Made by a program: the position numbers and the translations under genes
The notes under the pieces: model-generated
What the model was told of the DNA's origin: nothing
What the model saw: only the letters and a program-made list of their open reading frames with translations
Databases searched by the model: none
Part shown: positions 33,138-41,303 of the stretch, piece by piece
How the letters are laid out: the number at the start of each line of letters is the position of its first letter
Numbering within the stretch: the stretch's first letter is position 1
From: an uncultured Succinivibrio sp.
Lineage (GTDB): Bacteria > Pseudomonadota > Gammaproteobacteria > Enterobacterales > Succinivibrionaceae
Reading direction: 5' to 3'
Length of the DNA stretch: 64,000 bases
Assembly (NCBI GenBank): GCA_900770725.1
Contig: CAAGLL010000013.1
Span: 35,106-99,105, forward strand

Positions 33138-33620
33138 ATGACCGTCAAAAAAGTCCTTAACGTCGCAGGAAATGCGGATCTGCTGGTTGCCTCTGTGGCA
33201 CTGTGCGTGCTGATCATCGTGTCTGCGGTGACGGTCGTATCGCGCTACATCCTCAATGATCCGTTCATGTGGTCGGAGGAGATCCAGGTGCTCTGCTTCA
33301 TGTGGATCTCCTTCCTTGGCGCCGGCGTGGCCTTCCGCTACGGATCCCACGTCGCCATCGACGTGTTCGTCAACCTGATCCCGCCGAAGCCCAGGCGCTA
33401 TGTCGACCTGCTCCTTTCAATCTTTGTCACGGTTGTGCTCTGTTATGCACTTTATCTTTCAATAGTTTATGTAGACCAAAGCATCATGCTGCAAAAGTGC
33501 TCATCGATACTCCAGATCCCCGACTGGTGCTTCTGCATTTCGGTTGTGTTCGGTTTCGCGTCGATGGTAGTCAGCAATGCATGCATGTCGATCAAATCAT
33601 TCCTGAATACTAAAGCGTGA
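33138..33620 (+). CDS. TRAP transporter small permease (DctQ family), system 1
   Basis: A 160-residue membrane protein with four segments. It shows the DctQ core WSEEIQVLCFMWISFLGAGVAFRYGSHV. GGAGG lies 5 nt before the ATG at 33138; a GTG 12 bases earlier is in frame but has no ribosome site. It joins DctM to form the Na+-coupled importer fed by the binding protein upstream. Confidence 0.9.
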   Translation: MTVKKVLNVAGNADLLVASVALCVLIIVSAVTVVSRYILNDPFMWSEEIQVLCFMWISFLGAGVAFRYGSHVAIDVFVNLIPPKPRRYVDLLLSIFVTVVLCYALYLSIVYVDQSIMLQKCSSILQIPDWCFCISVVFGFASMVVSNACMSIKSFLNTKA

Positions 33621-33631
33621 GGCGTCCTCAT

Positions 33632-34924
33632 ATGGAATCCCTAATCACATGGTGCTGCGCGCTGCTACTGCTGCTGCTATTCATCAAGATACCGGTCTTT
33701 GTGGCGCTGCTGTCGGCATCCGCACTGTACTTCTTCATTGACTCGGACGTGCTGCCGTCGCTGTTCATACAGCGTTTGATCTCCGGCACCCAGAACCTCG
33801 CCCTCCTTGCGATCCCGTTCTTCGTATGCGCGGGCATCTTCATGAACTACACTGGCGTCACTAGGCGCATCATGGTCTTCTGCGAGGCGCTCATAGGAGG
33901 AATGCGCGGGGCCATCGGGCAAGTCACCATCCTGCTTGCAACCCTGATGGGCGGCCTTTCCGGATCGGGGCTTGCCGATGCCGCAATGGAAGCCAAGATG
34001 CTCTCACCTGAGCTACAAAAGCGCGGATTCTCAAACGCCTTCAGCTCGGTGCTGGTCGCCACGGCCGCGATCATCACCCCGCTGATCCCTCCTGGGATAG
34101 CGATGATCATCTACGGCACGGTGGCGAATTTGTCGATAGGCAAGCTGTTCGTTGCCGGCATCGGGCCTGGCCTGATGCTCTGCGTGATGCTGATGCTGTA
34201 TGTGGCAGTGTTCTCATACAGCCATGCCAACACCATCAAGAAGTCTGACGAACCGTTCTCGCTCAAGCGCCTTGCTGTCGCCTTCAAAGGGGCGTTCCTG
34301 CCTCTGTGCCTGCCTGTGATCATCATCGGCGGCATCAGGATCGGCGCCTTCACCCCCACGGAGGCAGGCGCGATTGCCATCGTCTATGCGCTCTTCCTTG
34401 GAGTCCTTTACCACGAGATGAAGCTAAAGGATCTCGTAAAGGGGATCACCGAGACCGTGGTGACATCCGGGGCCATCATGATCATCATCGCGGCGGCTTC
34501 GGCCTTCGCCTGGATCATGACGCGCGAGCGCATCCCGCAGCAGATCACCCTTGCCTTCTCCGCCTACCTGAACAGCAAGATAGTGTTCCTGCTGGCCCTC
34601 AACCTGTTCATCCTGTTCATCGGCATGTTCGTCGAGGGCAATGCGGCGATGATCATCATCGTGCCGTTGATCGCGCCTTTGGCCTACCATTTCGGGATCG
34701 ACCCGATTCATTTCGCGACAATCGTGATCTTCAACTTCTCGCTCGGCGCGCTCTCGCCACCGGTAGGCACGCTCATGTTCGTGACCTGCTCGGTGACCAA
34801 GTGCCCGATCGGAAGCTTCATCCGCGAGGCGGTTCCGTTCTACCTGATCCTGCTGCTGGGACTCCTCATGATCACCTTTATCCCGTGGATCAGCACCGGC
34901 TTGGTGAACTTGATCTACAACTGA
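33632..34924 (+). CDS. TRAP transporter large permease (DctM family), system 1
   Basis: A 430-residue membrane protein with about 12 segments. Family sequences include AIPFFVCAGIFMNYTG, LMGGLSGSGLADAAMEAKML, ITPLIPPGIAMIIYG and GALSPPVGTLMFVTCSVTK. A GTG at 33617 overlaps the dctQ stop, but the ATG at 33632, after AGGCG, gives the cleaner start. A strong terminator closes the cluster. Confidence 0.92.
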   Translation: MESLITWCCALLLLLLFIKIPVFVALLSASALYFFIDSDVLPSLFIQRLISGTQNLALLAIPFFVCAGIFMNYTGVTRRIMVFCEALIGGMRGAIGQVTILLATLMGGLSGSGLADAAMEAKMLSPELQKRGFSNAFSSVLVATAAIITPLIPPGIAMIIYGTVANLSIGKLFVAGIGPGLMLCVMLMLYVAVFSYSHANTIKKSDEPFSLKRLAVAFKGAFLPLCLPVIIIGGIRIGAFTPTEAGAIAIVYALFLGVLYHEMKLKDLVKGITETVVTSGAIMIIIAAASAFAWIMTRERIPQQITLAFSAYLNSKIVFLLALNLFILFIGMFVEGNAAMIIIVPLIAPLAYHFGIDPIHFATIVIFNFSLGALSPPVGTLMFVTCSVTKCPIGSFIREAVPFYLILLLGLLMITFIPWISTGLVNLIYN

Positions 34925-34948
34925 TTCGGCCTGCAATTCCATTGCGCA

Positions 34949-34980
34949 AGGCGCCGGAGGCACCGCCCCGGCGCCTTTTT
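34949..34980 (+). terminator. Terminator of the sugar-acid/TRAP cluster
   Basis: AGGCGCCGG (34949-34957) pairs with CCGGCGCCT (34968-34976), then TTTTT. Confidence 0.9.
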
Positions 34981-35077
34981 GTGTGCGCCGCATCGAAAAA
35001 TCATGGATAACAGCCCGTTGGAATGTGCCTGAACCGCCAAAGCCGCAACGGCTGCGGAACGGCCAAGGCCAGGGCTT

Positions 35078-35086
35078 TGCTATAAT
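35078..35086 (+). promoter_or_regulatory. Extended -10 promoter of the SHMT-like gene
   Basis: TGC followed by TATAAT (35081-35086) is an extended -10 element, which needs no good -35; none is seen. It is 32 bases before the ATG. Confidence 0.5.
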
Positions 35087-35117
35087 TCTGCCAACGTCAA
35101 ACTACAGGGGAGCAACC

Positions 35118-36386
35118 ATGATTTCTTTGTCCGCGCTTGAGAAGATCGACCCGGAGCTGTACAGCTATTTTGAAAAGGAGATGGAGCACCAGCACTCGTC
35201 GCTCTCCTTCATCCCCGACGAGAACGCGACCAGCCCGCTGTGCGCGTCGATCATGGGCAGCGTGCTCGTGAACTCGGCAGGCAGGATCTCCTACGCCAGG
35301 AGCGAGGATCTCGAGAAGCTCACCCTGAGGCGCATCTGCGAGCTCTTCGGCGCCCCCTGCGCCAACATCCGCACGCTGAACATCGAGGCAGCATCCCGCG
35401 TGGTGTTCCAGGCCCTCACCAAGAGGGGCGACGTGGTGCTCTCGCTCGATCTGCGCAAGAAGGAGCACTGCAACAGCGAGAATCTGGTGTTCCGCTTCGT
35501 CAACTACGGCATCAGCCCCAAGACCAGGCAGCTTGACTACGGCGACATCGAGCGCAAGGTCAAGGAGAACCACCCGCACCTCGTGATCCTCTCGCCGGTC
35601 AACTACCCCTTCGACATCGACTACCAGCGTCTCTCGGAGATCACCCGCGCCGCCGGCGCGCTCCTCTGGGTGGACATCTCCCAGACCTCCGGCCTCATCG
35701 CCGCGGGCGTGCTCCAGTCCCCGGTGCCGTACTCCGACATCGTGACCTTCACGATGCAGGGCGCGATGCAGGGCCCGCAGTGCGCGGTGATCCTCTCAAA
35801 GTCCGAGCACGGCGGTGCGATCAACCGCGCCGTCAACACCTCCGGCCACCGCGGGCTGCTCACCGCGCAGCTCGCCGCGCTCTCGGCGCGCATCCACGAG
35901 ATGGCGACCCCGGCCTACCGCGAGTACTGCAAGGCCGTGCTCGAGAACGCCGTCGCGCTGGAGAGGGGACTCGCCTCGGCCGGGATCAAGCTCATAGGGC
36001 CGCAGACCCAGTCCCACTTCGTCATGGTCGACATGAAGGACACCGCGCTCTCGGCCCGCGGCGCGCAGGAGATGCTCGCCGACTGCGGCGTGATGGTCCG
36101 CAGCGCCCAGGTCATGACCTCCGACCCTGCAGTGAAGTACGACTCGGTGCGCTTGTCCGTGCTGAGCGCCACCACCCGCGGGGTCAAGGCCGCCGATCTC
36201 GAGCGCGCCGGCAAGGCCATCGGCCGCTACCTGCTCTCGCCTGACGACGAGCGCACCCGCGAGCTCTCAACGGTGATCGCCTCGATCACTGCGACGCTGC
36301 CTTTCTTCAGCAAGAAGTGGATCCCCGACGGGGTCGAGATCTCGCAGACCTTCGCCCCCGAGCAGCTCCGCTCCAAGGCGGAATGA
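35118..36386 (+). CDS. Serine hydroxymethyltransferase homologue lacking the PLP lysine
   Basis: A 422-residue fold-type I protein that follows GlyA along its length: PDENATSPLCASIMGS for ASENYTSP..., VDISQTSGLIAAGV for VDMAHVAGLVAAGV (Asp kept at 186), and VRLSVLSATTRG near the carboxylate-binding Arg. The Schiff-base region of GlyA, VTTTTHKTLAGP, here reads VTFTMQGAMQGP (209-220), so the lysine is G215 and its His neighbour is Q214. The PLP-stacking His is Q189. PLP chemistry is therefore unlikely. AGGGGAG precedes the ATG. It overlaps dusA by 4 nt, so both are translated together. Confidence 0.8.
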   Translation: MISLSALEKIDPELYSYFEKEMEHQHSSLSFIPDENATSPLCASIMGSVLVNSAGRISYARSEDLEKLTLRRICELFGAPCANIRTLNIEAASRVVFQALTKRGDVVLSLDLRKKEHCNSENLVFRFVNYGISPKTRQLDYGDIERKVKENHPHLVILSPVNYPFDIDYQRLSEITRAAGALLWVDISQTSGLIAAGVLQSPVPYSDIVTFTMQGAMQGPQCAVILSKSEHGGAINRAVNTSGHRGLLTAQLAALSARIHEMATPAYREYCKAVLENAVALERGLASAGIKLIGPQTQSHFVMVDMKDTALSARGAQEMLADCGVMVRSAQVMTSDPAVKYDSVRLSVLSATTRGVKAADLERAGKAIGRYLLSPDDERTRELSTVIASITATLPFFSKKWIPDGVEISQTFAPEQLRSKAE

Positions 36387-37378
36387 CGGCGTTGGAATAC
36401 TTCCTCCCGTCAGACCGCTTCTCGGCCGCGCCCATGGTCGACGTCACCACGCCGGCCTTCCGCCGCGCGGCCAGGATCTTCACCAAGAAGGCCACGCTCT
36501 ACACCGAGATGATCGCCGCGCAGGCGATCGTCCACGGCAAGCTCTCGCTCTTGGAGTTCTCACCCGAGGAGATGCCGCTGGTGCTCCAGCTGGGCGGCAG
36601 TGAGCCTCAGATGCTTGCCAAGGCCGCGCGCGAGGGCGAGAAGGCGGGCTTTGCCGCCATCAACCTCAACGCGGGCTGCCCCTCTGACAAGGTTCAGTCA
36701 GGCGAGTTCGGCGCGGTGATGATGAAGGATCCTGAGCATCTTGCAGCCTGCGTCGAGGCGATGCAGGACGCGGTCTCCATCCCGGTCACCGTCAAGACCC
36801 GCATCGGCGTGGACGACCTCGACTCCGAGGATTTCACCAGAAAGCTCATCGGCGCGATCTACTCGACCGGCTGCCGCCACGTGGTGATCCACGCGCGCAA
36901 GGCCTGGCTCAACGGCCTCTCGCCCAAGGAGAACCGCAGCGTCCCGCTGCTTGACTACCCGCGCGTCTACCGCCTGAAGGAGCTCTTCCCGGGTCTTGCG
37001 ATCACGATAAACGGCGGCATCACCACGATCGGGCAGTGCAAGGAGCACCTCTCCCATGTGGACGGCGTGATGCTGGGCCGTGCCCTCGTGGACAACCCCT
37101 ACATCATGGCCTATGTCGACAGCGGGATCTTCGGGGACGGCAGCGCGGTAAAGTCGCGCGAGCAGATCCTGGAGGAGGCCATGGAGCTTGCCTCCAAGTT
37201 CAAGTCAGAAGGCCAGCCCTTCCGCCGCTTAGGCCAGCACTTTTTAAACCTCTTTGCCTCCTGCCCGGGGTCGCGGCGCTACCGCCAGCACCTCTCCTCC
37301 CACATGGGGGACGAGGACGGGGCCCGGGTGCTTGCGGACGCCTACGCCAGGATGAAAGGCGATGCAGGGCGGGAGTGA
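36383..37378 (+). CDS. dusA: tRNA-dihydrouridine synthase A
   Basis: A 331-residue FMN enzyme that reduces uridine at positions 20/20a of tRNA. DusA-specific sequences are clear: RFSAAPMVDVTTPAFRR, LYTEMIAAQAIVHG, LQLGGSEPQML, INLNAGCPSDKVQSGEFGAV with the catalytic Cys, VTVKTRIGVDD, IHARKAWLNGLSPKENR and TINGGITT. The true ATG overlaps the SHMT-like stop (ATGA); the longer open frame is not needed. The aldo/keto reductase follows after 22 bases. Confidence 0.93.
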   Translation: MTALEYFLPSDRFSAAPMVDVTTPAFRRAARIFTKKATLYTEMIAAQAIVHGKLSLLEFSPEEMPLVLQLGGSEPQMLAKAAREGEKAGFAAINLNAGCPSDKVQSGEFGAVMMKDPEHLAACVEAMQDAVSIPVTVKTRIGVDDLDSEDFTRKLIGAIYSTGCRHVVIHARKAWLNGLSPKENRSVPLLDYPRVYRLKELFPGLAITINGGITTIGQCKEHLSHVDGVMLGRALVDNPYIMAYVDSGIFGDGSAVKSREQILEEAMELASKFKSEGQPFRRLGQHFLNLFASCPGSRRYRQHLSSHMGDEDGARVLADAYARMKGDAGRE

Positions 37379-37400
37379 ATGAATCAGCGAGGATAAGCAA

Positions 37401-38264
37401 ATGGATCTTTCAATCAAGTCGTGCTTCCAGCTCAACAACGGCGTGATGATGCCGGTGCTCGGGCTTGGCGTGTTCAAGGCCGCCTCGGGCGAGATCACCG
37501 AGGGCGCGGTCAAGGCCGCGCTCTCCTGCGGCTACCGCATGATCGACACCGCCCGCGCCTACGGCAACGAGCAGAGCGTGGGCAAGGGGATCGCCGAGTC
37601 GGGGGTGCCGCGCGAGGAGATCTTCGTGACGACCAAGCTTTGGAAGACCGACTATGCCGATCCGCGCAAGGGGCTTGAGGGCTCGCTCAAGCGCCTGGGG
37701 CTCGACTACATCGACCTCTTCCTGCTCCACTGGCCGTTCAAGGGCTTCGAGGATGCCTGGCTCAAGCTTGAGGATCTGCAAAAGGAGGGGCTGTGCCGCG
37801 CCATCGGCGTCTCCAACTTCAAGATCCACCACTTGGAGGAGTTGAAGAGGGGCGGCGCCACCGTGATCCCGCAGGTCAACCAGATGGAGATCCACCCGGT
37901 GAACACCGAGGAGGATCTGTGCAACTACTGCCGCCGCAACAAGATCCAGATGGAGGCCTACTCGCCCTTAGGCGGCGAGGGCAGGCTGCTCGTCGATGAT
38001 CCGCGCCTTGTGGGCATGCGCGAGTACTACAAGCGCACGCCTGCGCAGATCCTGCTGCGCTGGAACCTCCAGCGCGGGATCGCGGTGATCCCCAAGTCCG
38101 TGCACGAGGAGCGCATCCGCGAGAACGCCGGGCTCTTCGACTTCGACCTCTCGCAGGGCGATCTGGCGACCATATCCGACATGAACGCCAACGACCGCCG
38201 CAACTACGATCCCGACAAGATAGACAGCCGCCCCTCGTGGATGGAGCCGGCCTTCTCGGACTGA
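37401..38264 (+). CDS. Aldo/keto reductase (2,5-diketo-gluconate reductase type)
   Basis: A 287-residue NADPH-dependent (beta/alpha)8 enzyme. The catalytic tetrad is complete: D49 and Y54 in GYRMIDTARAYGNE, K79 in VTTKLWK, H110 in LFLLHWP. GVSNF, VNQMEIHP, AYSPLGG and the cofactor region IPKSVHEERIREN follow. Members reduce small aldehydes, methylglyoxal or keto-sugar acids. It may be co-transcribed with dusA; a strong terminator follows. Confidence 0.9.
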   Translation: MDLSIKSCFQLNNGVMMPVLGLGVFKAASGEITEGAVKAALSCGYRMIDTARAYGNEQSVGKGIAESGVPREEIFVTTKLWKTDYADPRKGLEGSLKRLGLDYIDLFLLHWPFKGFEDAWLKLEDLQKEGLCRAIGVSNFKIHHLEELKRGGATVIPQVNQMEIHPVNTEEDLCNYCRRNKIQMEAYSPLGGEGRLLVDDPRLVGMREYYKRTPAQILLRWNLQRGIAVIPKSVHEERIRENAGLFDFDLSQGDLATISDMNANDRRNYDPDKIDSRPSWMEPAFSD

Positions 38265-38279
38265 GCGCCCAAAAACAGC

Positions 38280-38313
38280 AAGGCCCCGCCGGACACTGTC
38301 CGGCGGGGCCTTG
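38280..38313. terminator. Bidirectional terminator
   Basis: AAGGCCCCGCCGGA (38280-38293), loop CACTG, TCCGGCGGGGCCTT (38299-38312): a 14-bp perfect stem between convergent genes. T-runs are weak. Confidence 0.75.
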
Positions 38314-38327
38314 CTTGCTATGGTCGC

Positions 38328-38948
38328 TCAAGGGAGCAGGTAGTCTGAGATGATCTTCCCGTCTGCAACCTGGAGCGCGGTCATGTGGGCGGCCTTGATC
38401 CCCTGGAGCCCCACCTTGGTGTCCTCGAACACGAGGCAGTCCTCAGGGGCGACGCCCAGGCGCTTTGCCGCCTCGAGGTAGGTGTCGGGGGCGGGCTTGC
38501 AGTGCTTGACCTGGTCGGAGGTGACGATCGCGTCGATGGAATCGATGAGGCCGTGGCGGGTGAGCAGCCTCTTGGTCTCGGAGAGCTGCGAGCCGGTGGC
38601 GACGGCGATCTTCTGGCCGCGGGCCTTGCCGTCCTTGAGCAGCTTGGCGATGGGCTCGAAGAGCGGCACCTTGTCGAGGTACTTGCTGATGTAGAGGTCG
38701 GTCTTGCGGCGGGCGGTCGCGACCGGATCGAGATCGGTCCTGCCTGCCTCCTTGCAGCGCATGCGGAAGATCTGCGCCGAGCTGATGCCGCCGACGCTCT
38801 GGATGTAGTCCCAGTCCATGAGCGGCATGCCCACGGACTTTAGGATCTCGTTCCATGCGTTAAGGTGCGAGGGCTCGCTGTCGATGAGCGTGCCGTCGAG
38901 GTCGAACACCAGCGCCTTGTAGGTCGCTATCCTGCTTAAATCGGTCAT
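38328..38948 (-). CDS. HAD-family phosphatase (YqaB/beta-phosphoglucomutase-like)
   Basis: A 206-residue HAD hydrolase, subfamily I. Motif 1 is FDLDGTLIDSEP (D16, D18), motif 2 is VATGSQ, the lysine is in HCKPAPDTYLEAAKRLG and motif 4 is FEDTKVGLQG. This is the fructose-1-phosphatase/beta-phosphoglucomutase type acting on small sugar phosphates. AAGG lies 7 nt before the ATG. It lies 64 bases after the dCMP deaminase on the same strand and may share its transcript; a GGCGCC hairpin (38988-39004) sits between them. Confidence 0.87.
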   Translation of the reverse strand: MTDLSRIATYKALVFDLDGTLIDSEPSHLNAWNEILKSVGMPLMDWDYIQSVGGISSAQIFRMRCKEAGRTDLDPVATARRKTDLYISKYLDKVPLFEPIAKLLKDGKARGQKIAVATGSQLSETKRLLTRHGLIDSIDAIVTSDQVKHCKPAPDTYLEAAKRLGVAPEDCLVFEDTKVGLQGIKAAHMTALQVADGKIISDYLLP

Positions 38949-39012
38949 CTTAGTGCCTTGTCGTTGTGTTTTTATCGTTTAATCCGAGGCGCCGCGCAGG
39001 CGCCAAGGCTTG

Positions 39013-39522
39013 TCAGTCGTCTATTATCTTGCCTGCAAACGACTCTGGAGTGTCGTCGGGCCAGTTCTTTGGATCGATGCTCACGAGCGTGCCGTCGGGG
39101 TTCCTCAGCACCACGCGGGCGATCTGCGCGTTCAGGATCAGCCTCTGGCACATCGCGCAGGGGCTGTTCTGGGCGGTGGGCTCTCCGGTCTTGGCATCGG
39201 TGCCGCACAGGTAGAGCGTGCCGCCGACGATGGCCAGCGGATCGCCGTTGATGATGGCGTTGGCCTCGGCGTGCACGGCGCGGCAGAGCTCGTAGTGGGT
39301 GCCCGGCTTGATCTTGAGCTGGTCGCGCAGGCACACCCCGATGTCGGTGCAGTTGGCGCGGCAGCGCGGAGCCCCGTTGTAGCCCGTCGAGACGATCCTG
39401 CCGTCCACCGACACGATGACGGCGCCGTAGCGGCGCCTCAGGCAGGTGGAGCGCATGGAGACGGCGTCTGCGATCTCCATGAAGGATTCATCCTTGGTGG
39501 GCCTAATGTATTTGTCTGTCAT
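39013..39522 (-). CDS. Deoxycytidylate deaminase
   Basis: A 169-residue zinc deaminase of the dCMP deaminase/ComEB type, making dUMP for thymidylate synthesis. The zinc site is H84-A-E86 in RAVHAEANAI and PCAMC with C122 and C125. An N-terminal segment SMRSTCLRRRYGAVIVSVDGRIVSTGYNGAPR is typical of the family. Many enteric bacteria use dCTP deaminase instead, so this is a lineage feature. GAGG precedes the ATG. Confidence 0.9.
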   Translation of the reverse strand: MTDKYIRPTKDESFMEIADAVSMRSTCLRRRYGAVIVSVDGRIVSTGYNGAPRCRANCTDIGVCLRDQLKIKPGTHYELCRAVHAEANAIINGDPLAIVGGTLYLCGTDAKTGEPTAQNSPCAMCQRLILNAQIARVVLRNPDGTLVSIDPKNWPDDTPESFAGKIIDD

Positions 39523-39675
39523 CTCATAGCCTCATTTTTGCGTGTCAATTATGGCAGAAAGGCGGGGCGCCCATGAGCAGATGAGCAATTTTCATGGAAA
39601 GATTGGAGTGGCCGCAGGAGGGCTGGGATCTGATGCGGCCAAGATCGCAGGCGATCCCAGGGGCTGGTTTTCTGA

Positions 39676-39722
39676 TAGAATATGCGAGCTGTTTTTCTGG
39701 TCGCAGGAAAACAGCTTTGTTT
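39676..39722 (+). promoter_or_regulatory. rplY -10 box and leader hairpin
   Basis: TAGAAT (39676-39681) is a likely -10. The predicted transcript starts with AGCTGTTTT (39687-39695) pairing with AAAACAGCT (39708-39716), followed by TTGTTT. This 9-bp stem and T-rich tail could act as an attenuator or as a site for L25 autoregulation. Confidence 0.45.
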
Positions 39723-39747
39723 AACCTACTTAATGGAACATAACACC

Positions 39748-40032
39748 ATGGCTATCGTTTTAGAAGCAACTGAGCGCAAGGACCTGGGGAGAGGTGCGAG
39801 CCGCCGCCTTCGTCGCGCTGAGATGGTTCCGGCTGTCATCACCGGCGGCAAGGATCCTGCAATCTCCATCACCATTGACGGCAAGAAGCTGATCCTCGCA
39901 TGCCTGAACGACGAGTTCTACAAGGGCTGCACCCTCAAGCTCAATGGCAAGGAGATCAACGTCAAGCCCGTTGAGATCCAGCGCCACCCGGTCTCCGAGG
40001 CTGTCCTCCACGTGGACTTCCTCCGCGTCTGA
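39748..40032 (+). CDS. rplY: Ribosomal protein bL25
   Basis: A 94-residue protein, the short single-domain L25 form seen in E. coli, which binds 5S rRNA. It shows ERKDLGRGASRRLRRAEMVPAVITGG, the FYKG...KEINVK region, and ends VEIQRHPVSEAVLHVDFLRV, as in enteric L25. The ATG at 39748 gives the family start; an ATG 15 bases earlier is in frame. The ribosome site is weak. It is a single-gene unit with two hairpins after it. Confidence 0.93.
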   Translation: MAIVLEATERKDLGRGASRRLRRAEMVPAVITGGKDPAISITIDGKKLILACLNDEFYKGCTLKLNGKEINVKPVEIQRHPVSEAVLHVDFLRV

Positions 40033-40051
40033 TAGCGCCTCATGACAGCAG

Positions 40052-40080
40052 AGGGCCGGCCCGATTGGGCCGGCCCTTTA
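40052..40080 (+). terminator. rplY terminator 1
   Basis: AGGGCCGGCCC (40052-40062), loop GATT, GGGCCGGCCCT (40067-40077), then TTTA. Confidence 0.85.
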
Positions 40081-40088
40081 AGTCTCAG

Positions 40089-40110
40089 CCCCGCCCATGC
40101 GGGGATTTTT
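40089..40110 (+). terminator. rplY terminator 2
   Basis: CCCCGC (40089-40094), loop CCAT, GCGGGG (40099-40104), then ATTTTT. It directly follows terminator 1 and touches the end of the convergent gene. Confidence 0.75.
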
Positions 40111-40112
40111 CA

Positions 40113-41291
40113 TCAGTAGCCCTTCTCGAAGGCGTTGTCCTCCTTGCTCCAGACCAGCCTCACCTCGGTGTCGCGCGGGATCGAGTATGGCGAGCAGGCC
40201 TTGATGTAGTCCGTCACGATCTTCGAGTCGACGCCGTCAGGGGCCTTCAGGCCGAAGGAGATCGGGCAGGTGAAGGTGTCTGGCCTGCTCATGAGGCCCT
40301 TGGTGCCTTTCTGCATGGTTATGTCGCCTTTGACCTCAGGCGCCGTCCTGCCCAGGAGCATCATGGTCGGCAGGCCGTGGTAGCGGCTCTTGTCCCCGGA
40401 GAGGATCTCCTTTTTGCCCTTGTCCGTGAAGTTGATCTTCACGCCGGCAAGCGTGGCCTTTTGGATCTTCGGGTTTCCGAAGGCGTCGTAGTAGTCGAAA
40501 TTGACCATGCCTTCCTCGAGCTTGAGGTAGCCTGCCGCCTCGTAGGCCTTGAGCAGGGCGTAGGCCTTCTGGTACTCCTCCTTGTACTCCTCCGACTTGA
40601 ACTTGGTCGACTCGGAAGAATAGAAGTTCCAGTACTTGCGGTCTTCGGCAGGCACGCGGCTGTCGGAGGTCGGGAAGGCCATGAGGTAGGAGTAGTCGGT
40701 GTCCGACGCGTACGCGAAGAACCCAGGCACGTTTATCTTGATCACCGAAGGATCCTCGTCATCGCCGCCGCCTAGCATCTGCGAGGCGGTGATGAAGCCG
40801 TGCCCCTGGTTTTCCGTGAAGACCTTGAGGCAGTCCTGCTTCTCAGGCGGCACCTGCTCCTCCTCAAGCGGGATCTTCCACTTGCCGTCCTGGAGCTTCT
40901 GGGCCTGGGCGCGGCCCTTCACCGTCTTGCCGTTCTCGAACGCCACCTCGTATGGGTAGTTGGCGCGCGTGCCGTTGTCAAAGACCTTGGGCTCGCCGAG
41001 CCTCACCTCCTTGATCTTGCTGCCGCCTGCCGCGGCGGTCGCGTCCTGCGCTCCCTTCACGATCTTGTCCTTGAGATCGAGCTCTCTGTGGTAGTTCATG
41101 TCCTTGGGGATCTCGAGGTTGTACTTCGAGAGGATCTCGCTTTCTTTGGCAGCGTAGTAGGACGAAAGGAAGTCCTTTATTGCTTCAGCATCCGTTGCTG
41201 CGCCCGATTGGGCGTCGGCCAGGGCGGCGCAGGGGATGGCAAGCGAGATAGCGGCGGCGCAGGCTGCCGCGAGGAAAATTGCGTTCTTCAT
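40113..41291 (-). CDS. Secreted protein with DUF4878-like N-terminal domain
   Basis: A 392-residue protein with a signal peptide (about 1-26, cleavage after ALA). Residues about 30-135 are built like the neighbouring DUF4878 lipoprotein: a helix of the FLSSYYAAKESEIL type, then LKDKIVKGAQ, IKEVRLGEPKVF, YEVAFENGKTVKG and QDGKWKIPL, matching LQPMLEEEKRK, IKEIKSIRSVT, VTVKASFGNGKTEE and SKGDWKVEL. The remaining 250 residues match nothing I know and hold two cysteines (TCPISF, ACSPYS). GGAG precedes the ATG. It lies 12 bases after the lipoprotein gene, so the two form an operon. Confidence 0.72.
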   Translation of the reverse strand: MKNAIFLAAACAAAISLAIPCAALADAQSGAATDAEAIKDFLSSYYAAKESEILSKYNLEIPKDMNYHRELDLKDKIVKGAQDATAAAGGSKIKEVRLGEPKVFDNGTRANYPYEVAFENGKTVKGRAQAQKLQDGKWKIPLEEEQVPPEKQDCLKVFTENQGHGFITASQMLGGGDDEDPSVIKINVPGFFAYASDTDYSYLMAFPTSDSRVPAEDRKYWNFYSSESTKFKSEEYKEEYQKAYALLKAYEAAGYLKLEEGMVNFDYYDAFGNPKIQKATLAGVKINFTDKGKKEILSGDKSRYHGLPTMMLLGRTAPEVKGDITMQKGTKGLMSRPDTFTCPISFGLKAPDGVDSKIVTDYIKACSPYSIPRDTEVRLVWSKEDNAFEKGY

Positions 41292-41303
41292 GGGTGTTAC
41301 TCC

